A stretch of DNA of 64,000 nucleotides from Saussurea involucrata (taxonomy: Eukaryota > Streptophyta > Magnoliopsida > Asterales > Asteraceae). Location of the stretch: contig CM066327.1 in NCBI GenBank assembly GCA_033807775.1, forward strand, positions 76,700,795 to 76,764,794. The letters are read 5' to 3'. A program made the translations under genes and the position numbers. This document shows, piece by piece, positions 31,805 through 42,598 of this stretch (its first letter is position 1; each line of letters starts with the position of its first letter). The notes under the pieces are model-generated. The model was not told where the DNA came from and made no database searches. It worked only from the letters and a program-made list of their open reading frames with translations.

Positions 31805-34800
31805 TCAATGGCGCTCAAAAAGAGTTCGTTGGCGGTTCTTGCCAATCAAAATCTCTAAGCGTCTTAGCGTTCTTCTGAATTCCAATCTTTCATCAATCGT
31901 CGCGATCACCCTACGCAGAAGTCTGATCTCTGGAGTCTCTAACTGAATTCTTCGCCTTGTCTCTAAGAAAATCTTCATCGCAGCATTCAGCTTGTTCATC
32001 ACTTGAAGTCTTATCACCTTCAATGTACCATCTGAGTATTTTCCAACTTCATCAAATCTTAGAAATAAGCGTTCTCTCAACTGATTCTGATACACAATAC
32101 CATAAGGATCTTCAAGAATAGAGAAAAGCGGAAAGTCGTTGATGTTAGGAAGATTTCGATCCGGACGAGTGACATTAACAACGGGTTGATGGCTTTCAAT
32201 TGCGAGCTGAAAATCAAAGCACCTATAAAAACGTACTTGTCGCCGAATAAATCTTCTGACAGCTTCCATCGCCCTGAGAACATCATCCGGTCGAATAGTC
32301 ATCTCCCGAAACTGTTGGTATATTACCTCAATGTCGTCTATCGAAAGATCACTGAGATCCGCTTCTGAGAACTCATATTTGTTGCAGTCGCGTCGTTCTA
32401 CATAGACGTACGGATACCAAATCCTAACAAAGGTATACATCTCCACTTTCAAGATCCTAACAATACCATGTTTTGAATAGGAGAAGAACTTACCACGTCG
32501 ATTGCATTTGATGAACATGAAGTACTCATACTGAAACCAATCCTTTTCTTTCTCGACTCCCAGAATAGCAAAGATATTCACTCTTCTCCTTTTCCTGACA
32601 ACGAAGTTTCGTTCAGAATCTTCAAGAAAAGCAGATCTCATTCTGGTAATCCGATGTCTTTCTTCAAGCAATTGAAGACGTTGCGGTCTGTTTAGCCCGG
32701 GACCTGGTCGAAGAATACTAGGAGGAACACCAGTAAAATCAGGAGTCTCATGGTTAGCTCTAGATGACTCACCCTGTTCAAACGTACTTTGAGGAGCCGT
32801 GGCGGTCGGAGCTTGGGTAGACGAAACAACTGGAGGAACTTCAGGTATAGAACTATCTGGAATAGATGACTCAGGAACTGGAGATCGAGGTCTAGCAGTG
32901 TCGAGAAGATCTCCGTATAACATATCAACTTCCTCTAAGTCTTTCTCATCAATTTCTACTTCAAATTCTGAATCTGAGATGACAATAATATCATCTTGGT
33001 CTTCTTCTTTTATCTTCCAGACTTTGTCAAACTTCGTCTGTTCGTCATCTTCAGAATCTATCTCTATAAAGTTGGCGAAGTAGTTTCTCATGTCTTCATA
33101 AGCTTCAGACTCATGTACATTAGAAGATTCTGGAACTTCCATGGAAATCGGTGCAGATTCTGGATTCACATACACTACTAGCTGAAGGTTGTTGACAATC
33201 TCCGACTCTACATAGTTTATCTCTGACGACATAGCCGAGAGATCAACTTCATCAATTAGTTCGTCTACTATCAACTCAGGATGTGCTTCTTTCAATCTTT
33301 CAACTTCAGCATTAGCAACAGAATCCATCACTGAGTCAATAAGTAAATCTATCACATCTCCAACTACAAAAATAACCTCTTCATCTCTTACTTCTTCATT
33401 ACTCTCAACCATCAATGTGACTTCATCATCATTTTCAGCTCTTTCGGTCTGTATGACTTCTTCAACCCTTCGTCTCTTAGAATTCTCCCCCTCATGGCCT
33501 TGATGATCCGGATCATCTTGGTCATTTCTTCGCTTGAGAGACGAGGACCTCGCAGTTTGACAGGTCTCTTCGTGTTTTGCTACACGATCAGATAGAGTCG
33601 ATAACGCGTCTGTCATCAAAGAAATTCCCTTTTCGATGCTAGAAAGACTGTTCTGAATAGAAGTCGTGAAAGTATGAAATTCAGCTGTAAGAGAGTTAAC
33701 TCTATCCTCAAGCCTAGAAGTGCTTGTTTCAGAAGGATGCGGAACCGGAGTCGGTGTTGGACGTGGCTGAAAATTTCTCAACAGAGACATAAGATCTAAA
33801 TCCTGTTGCTCTGGCGGAGAAATAGATAATAATCTGGCATAGAACGCATCTGAAAGCTCTGTAAGAGAAGAGTCTTCAAGAAACATACCCTGAGAACCTT
33901 GAGAAGCCGGCTGATCTCTGAGAGAAGGACGAACTGACATAGAAGGTGGAGGTTGAATAATTGGAGGTGAAGTGCGAATAACAGGACGAACCGACGGCTG
34001 ATCAGATGATTCTCGTATAATAACCCCTGTCGGACGTCTAAAAGGAGGCACAACTGGAATGTTCGAAGCCTCAGATAGCTTACCTTTGCCTTTCAAAAAG
34101 GCTCTTGCTTTAGCTAATTGGTCTTGCTTATCCTTTTCCATACGTTCTTCCATCTGTCTAACAATATCTGCCCCAGACATCATATCAGTGCCTTCGATAG
34201 AATCAATCACTTGCTGTATATCATCCCTTGGTGAAGCCACTGAAGTAGTAACATGTGCAGAAGCAATACCCGTTTCCTGAGCTGCCCGAATATCAAGCTC
34301 ATCCACCTCTAAATGACCAACATGAGAATCTATGGGTACCGTCTCGGAAGTCTCAGCAGTATGAGCTACTGAACTCCCTTCTGCAATAGGTTCTCTATAT
34401 GAAGATTCTCCAGTATCCATAATATTTCCCCCATGTCCATCATCATTATCACCATTAACATCATCACCATCATCATCATCATCACCATTATCATCATCAT
34501 CATCACCTGTTGTGTCTTCTTCATCTGCAGGTTCTGACTCAGAGCTACTGGACGCAGCATGTTCTTCTTCAGTTGGATTTTCTTGTTCTGTTTCTTCATT
34601 CACATCTTTAGCAATTCTAGACGGAATCACAATCCCGTGCTCTTCACAGTAAGATTCAACAGCTTCATCATCTGGATCAGCGTAATTCTGAATGAGTACA
34701 GGAGGAATAGGCCTACAAACATCAAAAGATCGCTTCTGCTTTTGAATATAAGCCATTCTATAGTCTGGTGCAGAGATCCAGTTATTCCTGCGAGGAATCT

Positions 34801-35617
34801 CTCTGTTGCTTCTAAGCATACTCCACACAATCAGAGATAAGAATCTGATGTTCGGTAAGAATTTCTTGGACTTGTTAGTCTCCTTCCAATGAACTATCTC
34901 ACTGATCTCGGTCCAAAAAATGATGGCATAGTCTACATGGAGATCGTATATGACAGCGTGAAATAACCGAAGAAAATGCGTACTTGCATTATCTGTACCC
35001 ATAGCCTTGGCTGTCAAACATCTGATGATTACGAAGAATAGCGTGTACCACGGAGGTGGAATTTTGTTCTTCCTGAATTGACTTACCATCGTTAACTCTC
35101 CGGCGTACCCCAATGCTCTAATCCCAGCTAGTACTTCTTCCTCAGGTGGATACTCTTGAAACCCCGTCATTCCTGCTCTGGAATTTTCTTCTGGAAGATG
35201 AAGTATCAGACGAAGACGAGCGTAATCCAGATAAGTCGTGAACTGATCGATCTCAATGCTAAATGTAGGAGGCGTGACATTCACAATCTTCGTAATCGAA
35301 TCCCATGCCTGCTGAACGTAAACTTCTGGTATGTTGCATCGAGCCGATAAAGCATATGAGAGAGGATGCCCTTGAAGAATCGAACGAATGATCGGATGAA
35401 TATCTATCTGATCAAGTTCCACATAATGGTTGTTTGGAAGATAATTGAAGTAACTGGCTCTTGGAAACACATCACTTGGAGTGCTTCTTCTTGTAGAGAG
35501 ATCAGCTCCAGACGATCTTTGTGAAGGAAGGGGTCTCTCCCTCGATATTTGTTCTAAAGGATCATGTTCTCCTTCCTGGACGTCGTGTTCATGTTCTTGT
35601 AAATCATCAGAAGCCAT
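31805..35617 (-). CDS. Element E 3' extra ORF, 1,270 aa (putative plant transposon protein-like; env position)
   Basis: It is one uninterrupted frame in the position where SIRE elements carry an 'env-like' ORF. The N-terminal part (residues about 50-330) has IIRSILQGHPLSYALSARCN, VQQAWDSI, LRLILHLPEE, NKIPPPWYTLFFVIIRCLTA and DLHVDYAIIFWTEI. These resemble the 'putative plant transposon protein' type of domain. An acidic Asp/Asn tract lies at about 365-400, a Pro/Ser-rich part at about 500-640, basic KRRR clusters near 710 and 1,010 (NLS-like), and a C-terminal domain with EDPYGIVYQN. The start MASDDLQEHEHD is polar and I see no signal peptide or membrane helix, so I do not support an envelope glycoprotein. 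The C 3' ORF shares the fold order and the EPYGI motif. An acceptor-like CATTCCCAG sits five bases before the ATG. Confidence 0.75.
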   Translation of the reverse strand: MASDDLQEHEHDVQEGEHDPLEQISRERPLPSQRSSGADLSTRRSTPSDVFPRASYFNYLPNNHYVELDQIDIHPIIRSILQGHPLSYALSARCNIPEVYVQQAWDSITKIVNVTPPTFSIEIDQFTTYLDYARLRLILHLPEENSRAGMTGFQEYPPEEEVLAGIRALGYAGELTMVSQFRKNKIPPPWYTLFFVIIRCLTAKAMGTDNASTHFLRLFHAVIYDLHVDYAIIFWTEISEIVHWKETNKSKKFLPNIRFLSLIVWSMLRSNREIPRRNNWISAPDYRMAYIQKQKRSFDVCRPIPPVLIQNYADPDDEAVESYCEEHGIVIPSRIAKDVNEETEQENPTEEEHAASSSSESEPADEEDTTGDDDDDNGDDDDDGDDVNGDNDDGHGGNIMDTGESSYREPIAEGSSVAHTAETSETVPIDSHVGHLEVDELDIRAAQETGIASAHVTTSVASPRDDIQQVIDSIEGTDMMSGADIVRQMEERMEKDKQDQLAKARAFLKGKGKLSEASNIPVVPPFRRPTGVIIRESSDQPSVRPVIRTSPPIIQPPPSMSVRPSLRDQPASQGSQGMFLEDSSLTELSDAFYARLLSISPPEQQDLDLMSLLRNFQPRPTPTPVPHPSETSTSRLEDRVNSLTAEFHTFTTSIQNSLSSIEKGISLMTDALSTLSDRVAKHEETCQTARSSSLKRRNDQDDPDHQGHEGENSKRRRVEEVIQTERAENDDEVTLMVESNEEVRDEEVIFVVGDVIDLLIDSVMDSVANAEVERLKEAHPELIVDELIDEVDLSAMSSEINYVESEIVNNLQLVVYVNPESAPISMEVPESSNVHESEAYEDMRNYFANFIEIDSEDDEQTKFDKVWKIKEEDQDDIIVISDSEFEVEIDEKDLEEVDMLYGDLLDTARPRSPVPESSIPDSSIPEVPPVVSSTQAPTATAPQSTFEQGESSRANHETPDFTGVPPSILRPGPGLNRPQRLQLLEERHRITRMRSAFLEDSERNFVVRKRRRVNIFAILGVEKEKDWFQYEYFMFIKCNRRGKFFSYSKHGIVRILKVEMYTFVRIWYPYVYVERRDCNKYEFSEADLSDLSIDDIEVIYQQFREMTIRPDDVLRAMEAVRRFIRRQVRFYRCFDFQLAIESHQPVVNVTRPDRNLPNINDFPLFSILEDPYGIVYQNQLRERLFLRFDEVGKYSDGTLKVIRLQVMNKLNAAMKIFLETRRRIQLETPEIRLLRRVIATIDERLEFRRTLRRLEILIGKNRQRTLFERH

Positions 35618-35734
35618 GAAATCTGGGAATGATATACAGTTAAGACAAAAAGATATTAGTAAAAAAAAAAAACCAAAATGGAAAAAAAAATACTTAGAAT
35701 GTTTTTTTTGAGAAACTTGAAAAAATTCCTAAGT

Positions 35735-36005
35735 GTTGGTTTTCGCAATGCTTAGTGGCGAAAAGTGAAGTTTTCGCAAGTAACTGTTGCGAAAAGTAGG
35801 GAATTCGTAACCAACAGTTGCGAAAAGAGTGGTTTGCGTAATGCACAGATGCGAAAACTAAGACTTGGAAAAATTTCAACACACAAAACAAAGGAATTCG
35901 CAAAAGACCATTGCAAAAAGTGAGGAATTCGCAACAGGCCATTGCGAAAAGTGAGGTTTTCGCAACAAGCCATTGCGAGTTCTTCACTTGAATCTTGCGA
36001 AAATC
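35735..36005 (-). repeat. TTCGCAA/TTGCGAA palindromic array in E spacer
   Basis: About six TTCGCAA...TTGCGAAAA pairs spaced 25-40 bp. It is related in motif to the E leader array (44,415-44,775) and to the F LTR array (15,690-15,970). Confidence 0.8.
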
Positions 36006-37329
36006 AAAAATCAGAACCAAAAATCAAAATTAACCTTCAAATATTGAAATAAGCAGTCCGAAAATTAATCTAAATGCATTTACACACAAAATCGATCACT
36101 AAAACACACTTTTAAACAACTAATTTGAGACAAACCCTAAAAAAATGAAATCTGATCATATGAACAGTCTCGAAATCGAGTCATTGTTGGAGGAAATCGA
36201 ACATAAAAACGAATACAAAAAGATATGATATCAAGGATTAATGGTTCGAAATCTTACCTGATTTGATGCACACACGAAATCACACTGAATAAAAGATGAT
36301 CAGATGAAGAGTTCGCAATCCAAAAACGTGAATAGTGAAAGCACAGAGAAAACCGGGAAGATAAAGGTCAACGAAGGTCAACAATCCCTTTTAAACCCCT
36401 TATTTTATTTGAAAACAAATTTTATTTTTAAACAAAATACAAAATGTTTTTGAAAAATCAAGAATACAAATATATTTATAATTTTTGAAATTTTCAAATA
36501 ATATAAATTTTCTTAATTAAAGAAAATTTATAAATTTTCAATATTTCAAAAATTAGTAATATATTTGATTTTAGAACTTTTTCAAGAACAATGAGTATTT
36601 TGTATAAAAATAACATTTCTCTCTTTCTCTCCCCCTACACAAATGCAAAAACAAAATTCCTTTTAAAATAGCATTTGGAAATCATACCTGTGTAGATATC
36701 TCAGGGAGTCATACCTGAACAAGTATTGTCAATTGAAGTACAGTCAGCTATTAATCAGATATCTGAATTTTCTCCCCCTCAAAATCTGCTTGGATCTTTT
36801 ACAATTCTCCCCCTTGAATAAAGCACAGACTCCACACATGACAGATAAATACAACACGTAAAAGAATCAAACATGATCAAGGAAATACAATGATTTATAT
36901 AACATATCTACTGATTAAAAAAAAATTGTTTGAACACCTAACAAATAGAATTCAACTCCGTGAAACTAATCATGTTTTCCATCACAGATGAAATCAAATG
37001 CATGTTTCCAGATTTAAAATCAAGTCATGTTTGCATACCAAGTTAATACACGTTCACTTTCAGACCCCTTAGAAAATCTATTTGATGCGTTAGCATGTGA
37101 AATAAGATTAGCAACAAGTAAATGCATCTCATAGACCCAAAAGAATACTTTGCTCATACTCACACTATATATTTGAAATCTGAATCTCCACAAATTTATA
37201 AGTTTATCGCGACATTGTAATTTTCCCAAAGCTTATAGAGATGTGTGCTCATTGGCATCTTTTATTTTGTGCACTTTGGCATCTTTTTATCACAAGGTTT
37301 ATTAAGACATAGATATACCGTAAACGTAA

Positions 37330-37610
37330 CTTTCTAACTGGTCCTTTAACAGAATTTGGGTCAGCCGATCCCAAACCAGTTGGCCTTAGGGGCTAGGTGA
37401 CGAGCACCCCTTGGAACTTACTCTCCCGAACCAGAAAGGCTACATCGATATACCTAAATCCCATCTGTACCAGTAGAACATGGCTTTCTACCTGGTTCTA
37501 TAGCAGGATTTGGGTCAGCCAATCCCAGACCAGTTGATCTTAGGGGCTAGGTATCAAGTACCCCTTGGGACTTAATTTCCCAAACCAGATAGGCCACAGG
37601 TACAAACTAT
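37330..37610 (-). repeat. Tandem pair of the roughly 130-bp conserved module (E copy)
   Basis: Two direct copies (about 37,333-37,450 and 37,480-37,605) contain GGATTTGGGTCAGCC, CCAGTTG and GGGGCTAGGT. They are the reverse complement of the D modules, so both have the same orientation relative to their elements. The pair lies about 330 bp downstream of the pol stop. Confidence 0.85.
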
Positions 37611-37940
37611 CAAACCAAATGATTTTTTTTTATTGCATCTCATTCGCTTGGTTCAAAAACTTTGTGCTTTGCTTATATTTTCATTTCCATTCATCGAACA
37701 AACACATAGGCTTTGTGAGCATCGTAATCTTAAAACGTCTAGATTTACACTAATTCGTGCTTATATCTATGTTTCAAGCATGTGTCACTGACCTTTCGAT
37801 TTGTCTTAGAAGCGAAAAATGAAACAAATATAACTCAAAAATATCGCAAGTCTACTTGAAGGTAAATCCTTGACACGCAATTTATTCACTGAAATGAAAA
37901 TAGAAAAAATTTCACATCATTGAATTAAATTTGTGAAGGT

Positions 37941-40900
37941 TCAAACTTTCAAATTCAACATACCGATCTTTGATAATAGAAAACTAAATCTCTTTTCATC
38001 CAAAGCTTTTGTGAAAATATCGGCAAGTTGGTAATCAGTAGGTACGAAATATAATTCAATTGTACCTTTCTCCACGTGACTCTTTATGAAGTGGTATCTC
38101 ATGTCAATGTGCTTCGTCTTCGTGTGCTGGACCGGGTTGACTGAAATGGCAATCGCGGACTTGCTATCACAGTATATAGGAATGGTCTTGTATAGCAATT
38201 CGTAATCCTGTAACTGCGTCTTCATCCATAAGACTTGAGAACAGCAACTTGCCGCGGCAACATACTCCGCTTCGGCCGTTGAGATAGATACGCAATTTTG
38301 CTTCTTTGAAGCCCAGCTGATAAGCCGATCTCCTAGAAAGTGGATATGTCCTGAAGTGCTTTTCCGGTCCAGTTGACTGCCACCATAATCTGCATCAGAA
38401 TAAGCAGTAAGTTGATAGTCAGAAATCTTAGGATACCATAAGCCTAAGTACGGAGTTCCTTTTAAGTATCTAAAAATCCTAGTTACTGTCGCCTTATGAG
38501 ATTCCTTTGGTTTGGCCTGAAATCGAGCACACAGACATGTAGAAAACATTATGTCTGGCCTACTAGCTGTAAGATACATCAGTGATCCGATCATCCCTCT
38601 ATATGTACGAACATCAGTAGCTTTTCCGTCTGGATCTAAGCCAATCTTTGACCCATTTGCCATTGGTGTTCTTATTGTAGAACACTTGTCCATCTTGAAT
38701 TTCTTCAAAATATCAAAGACGTATTTAGACTGATTGATGAAGATCCCATCCGAAAGCTGTTTCACTTGTAGTCCGAGGAAGAAATTGATTTCTCCCATCA
38801 TGCTCATTTTAAATCTAGAGGCCATTAGATCTGAAAACCAATTAGATAAAGATTTATTAGTAGCACCAAATATAATATCGTCTACATAGATCTGTACTAA
38901 ACAAATATCAAGATCTTTTCGAAAAATAAACAAAGTAGTATCAATTGCTCCCTTGCAAAACCCGTTTGTCAACAAGAAGGTTGACAACTCGTCATACCAC
39001 ACCCGTGGTGCCTGTTTCAAACCATATAAAGCCTTGTCTAAAACATAGACATATTCAGACTTGTTCGGATCGACAAACCCCTCAGGTTGAGACACATAGA
39101 CCTCTTCCTTGAGTGCTCCATAAAGAAACGCGGTTTTGACATCCATCTGATAAACCGTGAAATTCCGATAGGCTGCGAAGGCAAGAAACATCCGAATGGC
39201 TTCTAGTCGAGCCACTGGCGCGTATGTCTCATCGTAATCAATTCCTTCTTGTTGTCGGTAGCCTTTTGCCACTAGGCGAGCCTTGTTCCGAACAACGATA
39301 CCGTCTTTATCCTTCTTGTTCTTGAATATCCATTTAGTGCCTATGATGCTCTTTCCTTTCGGTTTGGCCACTAGTCTCCATACCTTTAACGCTTCGAACT
39401 GATTTAGTTCCTCTTGCATTGCGATTATCCAATCCGGATCCTTTAGTGCTTCTGAAACTGTAGATGGTTCAATGTTGCTCAGAAAGCATGCAAAAAGACA
39501 TTCATTCGGAGTCGCAGATTTTGATCTAGTAGACATGCTAGAGGAAGGATCTCCAATAATATGATGAAGTGGATGCGCTTTCGTCCATTTAGCGGTATGT
39601 GGGAGAGGATCAACATTTTCTTGAATGCTTTGCAAAATTTGAGGTGGAGGATCAGGTATGTCACCTTCAGAAGAAGAAATAGACACGACTTCAGGTATCG
39701 GAGGAGATACTTCAACAACACTATCTGAAATTGAAGCCTCGATTAACGGTTGATCAACAGATGTGGTTGGAAAAACTTCTCCGTTCGGTTGAACAACTTC
39801 AGCTTCTTCTTCGTGAATTTGTGGTGACGGGATGTCATCGTTTGTCACTGTTGTTTCAACCTCAGGTACTCCTTGTGGTGCAACAGTAATCACAACTTCT
39901 GCCTCAGAATTAGGTGCCTCTTGTTCAGGAATAATAGGAACAACATCATCATTTGTGTGAGTTGCAGCGGAAGTAGAATTTGATGTGTTCACATTTTCCT
40001 GGTTTGACATATTAGAAACAACACTCGTGTTAGTTGTAGGCACATCATCATAGAAATTTTCAAATAATAAATCAAGATCAGAGAAATTATTAGAGTTAGA
40101 AATTTGATCCTGATTTAGCATTTGAGGAACAACTTCTGAGTTGTTAAGTTCAGAAGCTAAAATCCCTGTCAGATCGGGTTCTGGTCCTGTTTGGCCGGAA
40201 ACCATTGCTTCAGATTCGTCGAATTTGACGTTAACGCTCTCGATCACCTTTCTTGGAGTAGACAGGAACACACGATATGCCGCAGAATTAGAAGAATATC
40301 CCAGAAAAATTCCCTCATCAGCCTTTGGACTAAACTTGTTAAGATTGTCCCGGTCGTTCAAAACATAACACTTGCAACCAAAAGCCCTAAAATATTTCAC
40401 GTTAGGCTTTATCCCATTCATGATTTCGTATGGTGTCTTATTGAAGCGCCTATGAATGATTGACCGGTTCTGTGTATGACAAGCTGTGGAAACCGCTTCA
40501 GCCCAGTGAGAAAGAGGAAATCCCGAATAAGCAAGCATCGATCTGGCCGATTCTACAAGTGTTCTATTTCTTCTCTCCACGATTCCATTTTGCTGAGGAG
40601 TTCTTGCGGCAAAGAATTGCTGAGTAATTCCGTTTTCTTCATAAAATTCTTGTAGAATACTGTTCTTGAACTCAGTTCCGTTATCTGATCGGACAATCTT
40701 AACCGGTTTCTGCTTATTTGTATGTATCGTCTTGATGAGAGTGATGAGAATCATCGGGGTTTCATATTTTGACTTTAGAAATTTGACCCACGTATATCTG
40801 GAATAGTCATCAACCACCACCAACACGTAGCGTTTCTTCCCAATGCTCCTAGTCTTCATCGGTCCGCACAAATCAACATGTAAAATATCAAGAATATCTT

Positions 40901-41492
40901 TGGTGCAGAAGTCGGGATTAGGTTTGTGGGAAGCTTTCTTCATCTTTCCTTTCTCACAGTCTTGGCATAAATGATCCTTTTGGAATTTTAAGGACGGAAG
41001 ACCTCGTACCAAATTGCCTTTTGCTAATCTATCCATATATCTGAAGTTGAGATGTGTCAGACGTCTGTGCCAAAGCCAACTCTGATAAACTAAGGCTTTC
41101 GATAAAAGACATACATCGGATGGAGAATTCACCGAAGAGAGATCTATGGTGTACAAATTCGATCTCCTCTTTCCAATGAGAAGTTCCTTGCCATCGTTGT
41201 TCTTTACAGCCACGCTCTTGGTCTTGAAACTTACCTCTAAATCCTTGTCGCAAAACTGACCAATGCTAAAAAGGTTGTACTTTAGCCCTTCGACGAAATT
41301 CACTCTCTTGACAGTTACGTTTCCTTGTACGACGTCTCCGTATCCAAGAATTGATGATGTTTCACAGTTGCCAAACTTTACTTTACCGCATGCCTTTTCC
41401 TTAAAATTAGTTAACAAAGATCTATTGCCAGTCATGTGTTTGGTGCATCCAGAATCCAGATACCACAAACGACTTGGCTGCAAGTTAGCATA
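37941..41492 (-). CDS. pol: Element E pol: protease, integrase, RT, RNase H
   Basis: One open frame of about 1,180 codons. Protease: LWYLDSGCTKHMTGN (residue about 10). Integrase: zinc pair WLWHRRLTHLNF and CQDCEKGK (about 150-185), DDE core with ILHVDLCGP, VVDDYSRYTW, RSDNGTEF, TPQQNGIVERRN. Long Pro/Glu-rich linker (about 430-640). RT: KWIFKNKKDKDG, ARLVAKGYRQ, VYQMDVKTAFLYG, LYGLKQAPRVWYDEL, catalytic YVDDIIFG. RNase H: YSDADYGG, STAEAEYVAAASCCSQ, YCDSKSAI and TKHIDMRYHF. The order protease-IN-RT-RH defines Ty1/copia. The frame has no ATG at its start; it is the same frame as gag, after one TAA and the codons up to TTG CAG. All catalytic motifs I can check are present. Confidence 0.93.
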   Translation of the reverse strand, partial: YANLQPSRLWYLDSGCTKHMTGNRSLLTNFKEKACGKVKFGNCETSSILGYGDVVQGNVTVKRVNFVEGLKYNLFSIGQFCDKDLEVSFKTKSVAVKNNDGKELLIGKRRSNLYTIDLSSVNSPSDVCLLSKALVYQSWLWHRRLTHLNFRYMDRLAKGNLVRGLPSLKFQKDHLCQDCEKGKMKKASHKPNPDFCTKDILDILHVDLCGPMKTRSIGKKRYVLVVVDDYSRYTWVKFLKSKYETPMILITLIKTIHTNKQKPVKIVRSDNGTEFKNSILQEFYEENGITQQFFAARTPQQNGIVERRNRTLVESARSMLAYSGFPLSHWAEAVSTACHTQNRSIIHRRFNKTPYEIMNGIKPNVKYFRAFGCKCYVLNDRDNLNKFSPKADEGIFLGYSSNSAAYRVFLSTPRKVIESVNVKFDESEAMVSGQTGPEPDLTGILASELNNSEVVPQMLNQDQISNSNNFSDLDLLFENFYDDVPTTNTSVVSNMSNQENVNTSNSTSAATHTNDDVVPIIPEQEAPNSEAEVVITVAPQGVPEVETTVTNDDIPSPQIHEEEAEVVQPNGEVFPTTSVDQPLIEASISDSVVEVSPPIPEVVSISSSEGDIPDPPPQILQSIQENVDPLPHTAKWTKAHPLHHIIGDPSSSMSTRSKSATPNECLFACFLSNIEPSTVSEALKDPDWIIAMQEELNQFEALKVWRLVAKPKGKSIIGTKWIFKNKKDKDGIVVRNKARLVAKGYRQQEGIDYDETYAPVARLEAIRMFLAFAAYRNFTVYQMDVKTAFLYGALKEEVYVSQPEGFVDPNKSEYVYVLDKALYGLKQAPRVWYDELSTFLLTNGFCKGAIDTTLFIFRKDLDICLVQIYVDDIIFGATNKSLSNWFSDLMASRFKMSMMGEINFFLGLQVKQLSDGIFINQSKYVFDILKKFKMDKCSTIRTPMANGSKIGLDPDGKATDVRTYRGMIGSLMYLTASRPDIMFSTCLCARFQAKPKESHKATVTRIFRYLKGTPYLGLWYPKISDYQLTAYSDADYGGSQLDRKSTSGHIHFLGDRLISWASKKQNCVSISTAEAEYVAAASCCSQVLWMKTQLQDYELLYKTIPIYCDSKSAIAISVNPVQHTKTKHIDMRYHFIKSHVEKGTIELYFVPTDYQLADIFTKALDEKRFSFLLSKIGMLNLKV

Positions 41493-42598
41493 TTAAGCAG
41501 ATTTAGGTACCCATATAGATTTGGGTTCCTTCTTGTTAGTCCTCTTCTTTTTGTTACCTTTGTTAAAATTATAATAGGCATCGGTATTAAGAAAATCTGT
41601 CATTATAAAATTAATGTCGTTTTCAGAACAAATACCATTAGAATGACAACACTCCGAGCAACACCAACCAACATTTGCAATATGAATCATTTGATTTATT
41701 GAATATCTAAAAGTACTATTACAATCTTTATTCGAACAAGCAAATGAATTCGTTTTACAAACGTCAAAATCAATGTCACTACTAGAAGAAGTTGCCGACT
41801 CCTTTGGTATGCGTTTTGGAATCCACACATGCTTTCCTTTCTTACTCAAAGGCCTATCTGAAAAAGAAGAAGTAGACGAATCAGAATTATTTTCAGAATT
41901 AAGAACTTGAGTCTTTGACTTCTTCTTTGACCGCCTTCTTTTACGACGTTTGGTTTTATTAATTTTAGAGTTTATCATAAAAGAATCGTCTAAAATTTCC
42001 GATTTAATTTCCGATTTTGAAGAAAAAGTATTATTAATAAAATCAAACATAGAAACCGGTTTCTTAATACATTCCTCGGAATTATCATCTTTTTCATTTT
42101 CAGAAAAATCGGATTCTAAATGAGTTTTAGAATTAGAAGAAGAAGGAGATTCTTGATTTTTACAATTTTCCGTTTTTGCATTTTCAAAATCCTCTTGTAC
42201 ACTACTATTAATAAAATCGTCATCGTTTTTAACATCTTCATTTTCCAAATTTTCTAACTTAGATTCCAAATCCGCGATTTTCTTCTCAAGACTCACAATT
42301 TTGGTCTCTAATACTAAAGGAGGGATATACCTTTTAGTATCTTGCAATACTTCAGGTTTATCCACAGATTTAGCATTTTTAGCATAACCATCAAAATAAT
42401 CATCGGATAAGAAATCTTTGTTAAATCCTTTGGATTTAGAAGTGTATTTCGCGTTTTCTCTAGTGTACACAAAAGGAAGTTGCATTTTGTTCGTTTGAGC
42501 CCTTTTCTCCTTTTCTAATTCTGAAACTTCTTCTTCATTTGTCCAATTTATCTTAAATTGAGGGGCATATCTTCCTAGATGTAAGAAATCAAATTCAT
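41493..42598 (-). CDS. gag: Element E gag, C-terminal part
   Basis: The frame is open from about 42,598 (first ATG at 42,485) and continues gag after the frame change. It has acidic and Ser-rich sequence, Lys/Arg-rich KRRKRRRSKKKSK near the middle, a CCHC-unlike Cys cluster WCCSECCHSNGIC and the end IWVPKSA. The same ending (W-x-PKS) is found in the A and D proteins. The TAA stop is followed in frame by TATGCTAACTTGCAG and then pol. The region probably binds RNA, judged from its charge. Confidence 0.75.

Larger units (their letters stand above)
35618..37940 (-). other. Element E spacer between pol and 3' ORF
   Basis: It is non-coding. In minus-strand order it holds the tandem conserved module (37,330-37,610), the GATGCCAATGAGCACA-like repeats (37,240-37,300), two internal GGGGGAG tracts (about 36,773 and 36,807 on the plus strand as CTCCCCC), an AT-rich stretch and a TTGCGAA array. 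ORFs on either strand here are short and unconvincing. Confidence 0.7.

Noticed and set aside
32799..33083. Plus-strand ORFs inside 31,805-35,617
   Set aside because: Shadows of the long minus-strand ORF.
31805..35617. Calling the E 3' ORF a viral envelope protein
   Set aside because: Its position fits 'env-like', but there is no signal peptide or membrane segment and the N-terminus looks like a plant transposon domain.
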